In this document: positions 57,542-64,000 of the stretch, piece after piece
How positions within the stretch are numbered: the first letter of the stretch is position 1
How the letters are laid out: each line of letters begins with the position of its first letter
Source: Heterohyrax brucei
Lineage: Eukaryota > Chordata > Mammalia > Hyracoidea > Procaviidae
Reading direction: 5' to 3'
DNA length: 64,000 nt
Assembly (NCBI GenBank): GCA_028571685.1
Contig: CM053154.1
Location: 8,469,501 to 8,533,500 of the forward strand
Position numbers and translations under genes: made by a program
The notes under the pieces: model-generated
The model's input: only the letters and a program-made list of their open reading frames with translations
Database searches by the model: none
Told to the model about the DNA's origin: nothing

Positions 57542-59224
57542 GCAACATGCAAAATGCTGAGAAAGGTACCTGGCACATGGCACTCCTTCATTCATTCAGT
57601 AAATAGTGGTGTGTGTCAGGCTCTGGGAGGCTCTGAGGAGGGGGCAGAGGGCCGTCTGCAAGGCTGCTAAATTTGGCAATCCCACTACGGAGTTCCCGCC
57701 TAGATGAGAACTAGAGCTGGGGCAAGTCACTGTGGGAGCAGCATTGCTTTGGAGGCAAGGACCAACTCCGGGACTTTACTGTTGGATCCTGTTTTCCAAG
57801 CTAGGAAGGCTCAAATAAATTCACGAAGGACTTGCAACTCAACAGGAAGCCTGGAGGACAAAAGAGGGGACCGGTGAGTGAGGAAAAAATGGAAACTCAT
57901 TTCTGGCCAAGCACCTCTGTAGTCTCTGGTCCTCAGCCTCCTGTCCTAGCTGTCTGTAATTAGCTGGCTTGAGTCCCCATGGGGTGAGCCGGCTGCATGG
58001 GTTTCAGAATGCCTGAAGCATCTCGTCTTACTTCTGGTCCAAGCAGATCTATTCTGGGCAGTTTAATTTTGGATACTTTGCGCCTGACCTGGGGAGGACG
58101 GCAGGAAGGTCATTTAGGTAGCTGGGCAAGGAAGGAAAAAATGACTGTTGGACTGTTCTAATCATGCATTTGACAGCTACACAGTGCCACCCCCACCCTC
58201 TCTGAGAGGGGTGGGCCAGAGGAAGAGGGGACTTGGCTTAGCCACGGCCAGATACAGACAGGAAGGAAAATTTCTTCTTGGCCTGACAGAAAAGAAACCA
58301 TCGGATTAGGAGTACCTTGGCCTCCTGCTAATGCACGGGTGGGTCTGGATTCACATGGGCCAGGGCAACAGAACCTCTGTCCCTCTGGGGGTTGTCTGAG
58401 GATTCACAAGAATATCAGTCAACGTGCCCAGCAGGAGCCCGGTGCCTGGCACACCCCAAGTGATCAGTCACTGGTAGTTTGTATCTTCTTTCTCTTCCTT
58501 CCCTAGTGAAAGCACTCAGGGGCAAAAAAGGAGTCTGGCTGGGGCAAAATTGGGCTAGGACTGGAGAGTTTGGCTTCCGGGTCTCTCAAAGTATGGAAAT
58601 CCGCAGATCCAAGGGTTGAGGCTAGCAGGGAAGAATTTGGGTGGGGATGGTCTTGCAAAACCCTTCAGAACCGGAGGGGTGATTGTCTAGGACTCCTGAG
58701 ACTTAAGAAAGGAAAAAGGGTAGATTTCAAACTTGGACACTGATTGGTTGTGTCTTTGATTGAATTTGCCCTTGGCAGAAATCCTAGGACACATTGAGAA
58801 ACCATGAATAAAGTAGAGACTGTGAAGAAAAAGTTGGATTTCTTTGTTTGACTTTGAAGCCCAGGGTTGAGCTCATGCTGTATACCTGGAAGTAATAGGG
58901 AGCCGCCCAGAGTAATCCAAGTTTTCTTTTGCAGTGGGTAAGGACAGATTACCCAATAAGCTATTGTATGGACTTGGTTGTGCTTGCTTGCTAATTTGCA
59001 GTGCAGACACCCAGTGAAGTTGTGTGTTCTGGGTAAATAAGTCAACACGATGAAGCCCCTGCATGCCTTGCTTACTTAGGCTGATGAGTACTGTGCCTAC
59101 CAGTGAATTCAGCCCTGGCTGTTGGGTTACTGGATAGGGGTCCCAGGAAAAATGCCCTCCATCTAGGCTGTTTTGGAATTTGACAATGATGCACATGATA
59201 CCAGGAAAGGCTAATCCCCAGAAA
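57542..59224. other. Unassigned stretch with LINE2/MIR-like scrap
   Basis: ctggcacatggcactccttc attcattcag near 57570-57600 resembles an ancient LINE2/MIR tail. The remainder is unrecognised. Confidence 0.35.
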
Positions 59225-59425
59225 AGGACATCATCTTGGGTAGAGCCTCAGTTGCAGTGAGGGACACCTTCAATGAGATGGATGGACACAAGGTCACAAG
59301 GGACCCAAACATGCCAACAATCATGACAATGGCAGGGGACTGAGCAGTGTTTTGTTCTGTTCCACGTAAGGTTCCCGTGAGTTAGCACCAACCGGACAGA
59401 AATGAAACGGAATTGGGCATTTGAG
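59225..59425 (+). repeat. RTE-type LINE 3' tail, diverged
   Basis: caatgagatggatggacaca, atgccaacaatcatgacaat, gcagtgttttgttctgttcc. It follows the RTE 3' end order seen at 36807-37133. Confidence 0.55.
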
Positions 59426-59427
59426 AG

Positions 59428-59600
59428 GAAACCCTAGTGGAGTAGCGGCTAAGTGCTATGTCTGCTAACCCAAAACTATGCACTTAGAACTCACTAGGTG
59501 CTCCTTAGAAACCCTATGGAACAATTCTACCCTGTTCTATAGGGTCACTACGAGTCAGAATCAACTTGACAGCAGTGAGTTTGGTTTTGGTTTTCTTAAA
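59428..59600 (+). repeat. AfroSINE
   Basis: aaaccctagtggagtagcgg, ctgctaacccaaaactatgc, gaaaccctatggaacaattc, gggtcactacgagtcagaat. A further scrap of SINE tail lies at 59625-59680 (gggtcactatgactccatgg). Confidence 0.88.
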
Positions 59601-59899
59601 ATCTCCATGAACCAGAGTGAAATCTGAATCAACTGTAGGGTCACTATGACTCCATGGCGATGGGTTTGGTTTGGTTTTGTCAGGTCAGCTAAGGTGGGAT
59701 TGGGTTTGGTTCTTCAGCCAGCTATGGATCTGATAACCCTGAGCAATTGCCAACATCTGACTGTTCTGACTTACCAAAATATCTACTTTATACGGTTCAC
59801 TTACTGTGTATCGGACTAGGAAACAGCCCAATTCCCTTCCAGGAAAAAGACGCCGTGTTGCTAGGAACACTTGCTTGTGGAGAAGGAATCTGACCTTCA

Positions 59900-59980
59900 G
59901 ACCCATGGTGTGGTGCAGTGGTAAGAGCTCCTGTTTTAGGGCCTGAGGGCCCTGGGCTCAAGTCCCCACCACATCCCAGG
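59900..59980 (+). repeat. tRNA-like SINE head
   Basis: A-box-like ggtgcagtggtaagagctcc and B-box-like gggctcaagtccccaccac are spaced as in a Pol III promoter. It does not match the AfroSINE head closely. It could be a tRNA pseudogene or another SINE. Confidence 0.4.
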
Positions 59981-60054
59981 ATTCATGAGGGAGCTCCTGC
60001 ATTGTGCCCAACTTTGTATCTGTCCACTACATGTGTGTCTGAGAAGAATTGCGC

Positions 60055-60178
60055 TCCTTAAGGTTTCCAATGGCTAATTTTTAGGAAGTAGATCCCCAGG
60101 CCTTTTTTCCAAGACATCTCTGGGTGGACTGGAACCTTAAACCTTTTGGTTAGCAGTCAGAGAAGCATTATCTACACC
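60055..60178 (-). repeat. Diverged tRNA-derived SINE
   Basis: aatggctaatttttaggaag, tagatccccaggcctttttt, ggactggaaccttaaacctt and ggttagcagtcagagaagca, same variant as 48897-49072. Confidence 0.55.
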
Positions 60179-60200
60179 TTCTCCTCATTTAGTAACATAG

Positions 60201-60666
60201 TGTCATGGATTGCATTGTGTCCCCCAAACGTATGTCTTGATTTGACTTGGCCATGAGTCCCAGTGTGGTGCCATTCCTCCCATGTGTTGTGAATCCTGCC
60301 TCTGTGATGTTGATGAGGGAAAATGGATAGCAGTTGCATTGGTGAGGCAGGCCTTAAGTTACCAGCTGTGGGAGACAAGGGAGAGAAGCGAGGAGAGTAA
60401 GTTGGGAATCTCAAAGCACCAAGAAGACAGCACCAAGAGCACAGCACCAAGAGCAGAGCATGTCCTTTAGCCCTGAGGTTCCTGTGCTGAGATGCTCTCA
60501 TTGAATTTGAACTCAGCCTACTGGACTGTGATAATTTCTTTTCCTGAGTGGACTTATAACTTATCAATGGATTTGTGGCTTACTGGGCCGTGACTTTCAA
60601 GTTTCTCTCCATGAGACCATACACTCATGGTATTTTCTGTTAGAGCACTACCAGGTGACTGAAACA
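60201..60666 (+). repeat. MaLR-like LTR, family A
   Basis: TGTCATGGATTGCATTGTGTCCC at the start; tggccatgagtcccagtgtg; gagagaagcgaggagagtaa; gagcactaccaggtgactga at the end. It contains a short tandem amplification of cagcaccaagag near 60417-60460. Confidence 0.75.
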
Positions 60667-61044
60667 GTTAGGTTCCAAACACCAGGTCATCATTTGAAAT
60701 CAGTGTAATGTGAAAAAGAAGGATGATCACATCAGATAAAAAAAAAAAAAGAGGATGATTACATTATCACATAACTGCTAATTACATCATTACATAATTG
60801 CCCAGCTACCGAGAATTGTGGTTCAGCCAAGTTCACACGTAATCTTACCATCACAGCGTTACTCTTGCTTTGTACTTTGGCATTCATTATTGCCAGACAT
60901 ACGTCATGTATGCACAAAGTGGTCAGATAGTGGATCTTTTAGTAGTGTTAGAAATGCGGGGTGTCAGTTAATGAGATAACTGATAAGTGAGGAGAAGTTC
61001 GGTACAACCCAGGAATTCCCACAGCTAATTCTTAAAATGACTGT
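60667..61044. other. Unassigned stretch
   Basis: AT-richer sequence with repeated words (gatgatcacatc, gatgattacattatcacata) and a 13-A run near 60738. No family recognised. Confidence 0.35.
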
Positions 61045-61140
61045 GGACATGGTGCCAGACCGGGCGGTGTTCTGTTCTGCAGTTCATAGGGTCACTATGA
61101 GTCGGAACTGACTCAGTGGCACCTAACAACAACAACAATT
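61045..61140 (+). repeat. RTE-type LINE 3' tail
   Basis: gaccgggcggtgttctgttc, gggtcactatgagtcggaac, tgactcagtggcacctaaca, ending in (AAC)n. An extreme 5' truncation. Confidence 0.7.
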
Positions 61141-61163
61141 CTTAAACCAGCGCTGCTAGGTTA

Positions 61164-61364
61164 AGGAGCCCTTATAGCACAGTGGTTAAGCGCTTGGCTG
61201 CTAACTGAAAGGTCAGCAGTTTGCACCCTGCAGCCACTCCACAGGAGAAAGACTTGACAGACTGCTTCTGCAAAGACTGTAGACTCGGAAACCCTATGGG
61301 ACAGTTCTATGTTATGCTATAGGGTCACTGTGAGTTGGCATTGACACGATAGCAGAAGGTTTTA
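61164..61364 (+). repeat. AfroSINE, long form
   Basis: agcacagtggttaagcgctt ggctgctaac, ggtcagcagtttgcaccctg, ggagaaagacttgacagact, gaaaccctatgggacagttc, gggtcactgtgagttggcat. Confidence 0.92.
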
Positions 61365-63261
61365 GGTGACTATTACGACTCTGTTCAACAGTTGAGGAGA
61401 CTAAGCATCAAATGGCAAGTGGCTGTTCCTACTGTAAGCCAGTACGAGGCCGAGCCCAAGTTCCTGAGAATTGTATGCCCTACCCTCTGCCCACCTTGAA
61501 GGCCCATGATGCCAGGTGCAGCAAATTCCAGCTTCCAACACACATTTAGGGGCAGAGAGGGCTCTGTGTATTTCCTAAGAGATAGCACGGTCAGGAGTCA
61601 GTTTCACTGCTTTGTAAGATTGGCTCTAAGAGACAATTGTCTTTCATGAGACCAATGAAACTCATCCTTAGTGACGTCACCAGGTCTGCTAAGACGGCTG
61701 CCCTCCAGAGCAGTAGCCCGGGTTAGCTGAGGACCAACAGCAGAGTGCATCATTCCGAAGATGTCCCATTGGCCCCTGGAGAAGAGGCAGGAGAGAAACT
61801 TTACTGTGAAGAGAAACCTCATCAGAGTTTCCCTTCTGCTGTGAGCACAGCTGTTGCCAGCTGCCTTGGCTGCCCAGTGCTCAATAAGTATTGATCTTCA
61901 TTTCACAGCCTGTACAGTGTAGGCTGCAAGGGCCCTGAGTTAATACAGGCCGTGGCCAGTGCTGTGGAACTGGCCACACTCTAGGCTATCGATTCTGCTG
62001 ATAGATGTGCAGGCCTACCGTGTAACTGCCTGCAGACACTTCCTGTGGGTTCCTGCGTCTGAGCTTTGGGTGGTCTCCAGTGCAGGCCACCCCTGGAAAT
62101 GCTTTGGAGAAGGATGTCAGGGCCTGGAACAAAGACATTTGTATTCTTCAGGAAACTGACAAGACCATTCCTTCGGGCTGTAAAAGGGTCTCTTACTGGG
62201 ATGATCAAATGTAGAGATCAATGTTCTTTGAGGTCTAAGTGTTAGGGAGTTGGGCATCGGTTCTTTCATGTTTGCTCCCAGAATGAGATAAATTAACTTA
62301 ATGAATTTGTTCAACTCATTTACATACACTGCTAATTTGATTTCGGAAGAAAACACTGGAAAACACAGTGTTTTGGCTGCGTGATTCGGAGTCTGACCTG
62401 TTTTCTGAGCTGTTCGTGTCTGCAAAGTTTGCACATTTCTCTCAAATGCAGCTGCTGGTGCAGTGTTTCCTAGAACAAAGTAGATGTGCTCAGCCCAAAC
62501 ACAAAGGTGCCAAAGCCCCGGGAAGGGATCCAAGTGGTCTGGGAACTCTAGTGACATCCTGTGTTTGTGGTGGCATCTGACTCAAGAACTGGGCACAGGA
62601 AAGTGCCTCGACTTCAAGGCACTCTGTCCTATGACCTCTTCCAAACCCAAGTCCCCAGGCAGGAGTCATGGGGCCTGCCCACAGGCAGAGGTGGGGAGGC
62701 ATTGCAGGGCCATGTCTGGCGGGCAGTGCCCAGCTGGGCAAGTGTTTTCTGCCCTCTACCTGGGCTCAATCCTGTCAAGCAGATACCAGGTCTGGAGAGT
62801 CTAGAGATGTGGGCTGGGGGAGGGGACCACTGTCTATCTTCATGCTGTGACAAACCTGACGCTTGTCCCAGCCATGCAGCACTGGTGCCAGTCCACAATT
62901 TGCTGCTCAGACAGCATCCCAGACAAGACGAGGTGATGTCCACGGCAGGGATAGAGGGATCTGAGCTCTGGGTACTGCCTGGGCACATGCCACTGACCCC
63001 CCAGTGGGGGTTCAACCCCCCTTACCTGCATTGGAGAGCCCCGGTAGGCCAGCTGGATGCCGAGTGCCCACTGTGGGGAGGTGGAGAATCCGCTCCCTGC
63101 CCCAGGAAATCAGGTTTATTCATTAAAATGACTCATTTCACTTGATGTGAAAGACAAGGCTCTAGAAGCCTGGGGGGTGTGTGTGAATGCGTGCATGTGT
63201 GTGCTTGCTTGTATGTGCTTGTATGTCAGTTAGCTTGTGAGCGTGCATGTGTGTGAGTGTG
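61365..63261. other. Unassigned stretch
   Basis: About 1.9 kb without recognised gene. It holds a palindromic GTGACGTCAC at 61671-61680 and a GT-rich tract at about 63176-63261. The 194-codon frame at 62561-63145 shows no domain and is mirrored by a 128-codon antisense frame. Confidence 0.4.
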
Positions 63262-63829
63262 TGTCTTGGTCATCTGGTACAGCTGTAACAGAAATAGCAC
63301 AAGCAGATGGCTTTAACAAAGAAAAGCTGATTTTCACACGGTCCAGTAGGCTGGAAGTCTGAATTCAGGGTGCCGGCTACAGACGAACGCACCCTCTCTC
63401 TGTCCGCTCTGGAGGAAGGCCTCTCTGCTGCATCCGGCTTTCTTTGGTCTGAGAGCATCTCGGCGCAGGAACCTCAGGTCCGAAGGACACACTCTGCTCT
63501 TGGTGCTGCTTTCCTGGTGGTGTGAGGTCCCCACCTCTCTGCCTGCTTCCGTTTCCCTCTATTCCTTGTAGGATAAAAGGATAGAAGAAGGTGCTAGCCA
63601 CACCCCAGGGAAACTCCCTTTAGGCTGGAGCAGGGACATGACCTCAGGAAGGGTGTTCCAGTCCCACACTAATCCTCTTCAACACAACCCAGTCTGTTAG
63701 CCACAGGCAGAGGTTAGGACTTACAGCTGAGGAACATCACAGACGGAGGATAATCACACAATACCGGAAATTACCGCCCAGCCAAATGGCCGCACCCACT
63801 TTTTAGGGGACCCCATTCAATCCTTGACA
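63262..63829 (-). repeat. MaLR-like LTR, family A
   Basis: TGTCTTGGTCATCTGGTACAG to CAATCCTTGACA, aligning with 21421-21939 throughout. Flanks GTGTG and GTGCA agree at three of five bases, so a duplication is not secure. The element abuts the GT-rich tract. Confidence 0.8.
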
Positions 63830-64000
63830 GTGCATAACCTCCCAGTGACAGGCATTCTGGTTTCTGTGGGACACTAAAGAGAGCTGCAGAAGACACAGGG
63901 ACAGCTGATTCCACGGTATCTGGAGGGATTTATGGTGCCTCCTCTGACAGACGCAGGGAATCCTTGGGGACCCAAACTCCCTTCATTCCCTCTTGGCTTT

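Noticed and set aside
62561..63145. 194-codon plus-strand open frame
   Set aside because: No recognised domain, and an opposing antisense frame of 128 codons overlaps it, typical of GC-rich non-coding DNA.

Overview
The window looks like a stretch of nuclear genome from an afrotherian placental mammal, most likely an elephant or close relative. Three things point there: many short tRNA-headed SINEs whose 3' part matches what I know of AfroSINEs, fragments of a BovB-like RTE LINE whose 3' tail resembles the SINE tail, and mammalian L1 copies with diverged 3' UTRs. Ancient mammalian repeats (MIR, old L1M) lie beneath them. I could not support any host protein-coding exon, functional RNA gene or CRISPR array. 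Most open reading frames here are repeat-derived or chance; the only recognisable proteins are decayed retrotransposon proteins.

Layout. 1-5690: a plus-strand L1 (ORF2 part and 3' UTR, cut by the window edge), with a second, 5'-truncated L1 nested inside it at about 751-2250. 5690-15350: mostly unassigned sequence with MaLR-like LTRs (about 6.6 and 8.3 kb), AfroSINEs, MIRs and remnants of an older L1 3' UTR. 15357-15990: a large degenerate tetranucleotide array. 16-24.5 kb: AfroSINEs, MIRs and LTR-like repeats, one LTR (21421-21939) with TG/CA ends and a perfect 5-bp target duplication. 24.6-25.8 kb: an old L1 carrying a palindromic mariner-type element flanked by TA. 26.9-29.2 kb: two LTRs bracketing RTE sequence that appears to carry an inverted 5' part. 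29.2-36.1 kb: a 190-bp inverted repeat pair, a head-to-head LTR pair and further LTRs. 36.5-40.5 kb: old L1 3' ends disrupted by an RTE tail and an AfroSINE. 42145-48386: a minus-strand L1 with both ends, a perfect 15-bp target-site duplication and an almost unshifted RT reading frame, but with the ORF2 endonuclease region missing and several nonsense codons. 48.4-64 kb: mostly unassigned sequence with AfroSINEs, a tRNA-Gly-headed SINE with RTE-like body and tail, old L1, MLT1-like and MaLR-like LTRs.

Nothing here behaves as a gene system. The window is a record of layered transposition, and the nested insertions give relative ages: AfroSINEs lie inside LTRs and old L1s, the mariner-type element and the RTE tail lie inside old L1s, and the youngest-looking insertion is the 42-48 kb L1. 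Family names are from memory of consensus sequences; no database was searched.
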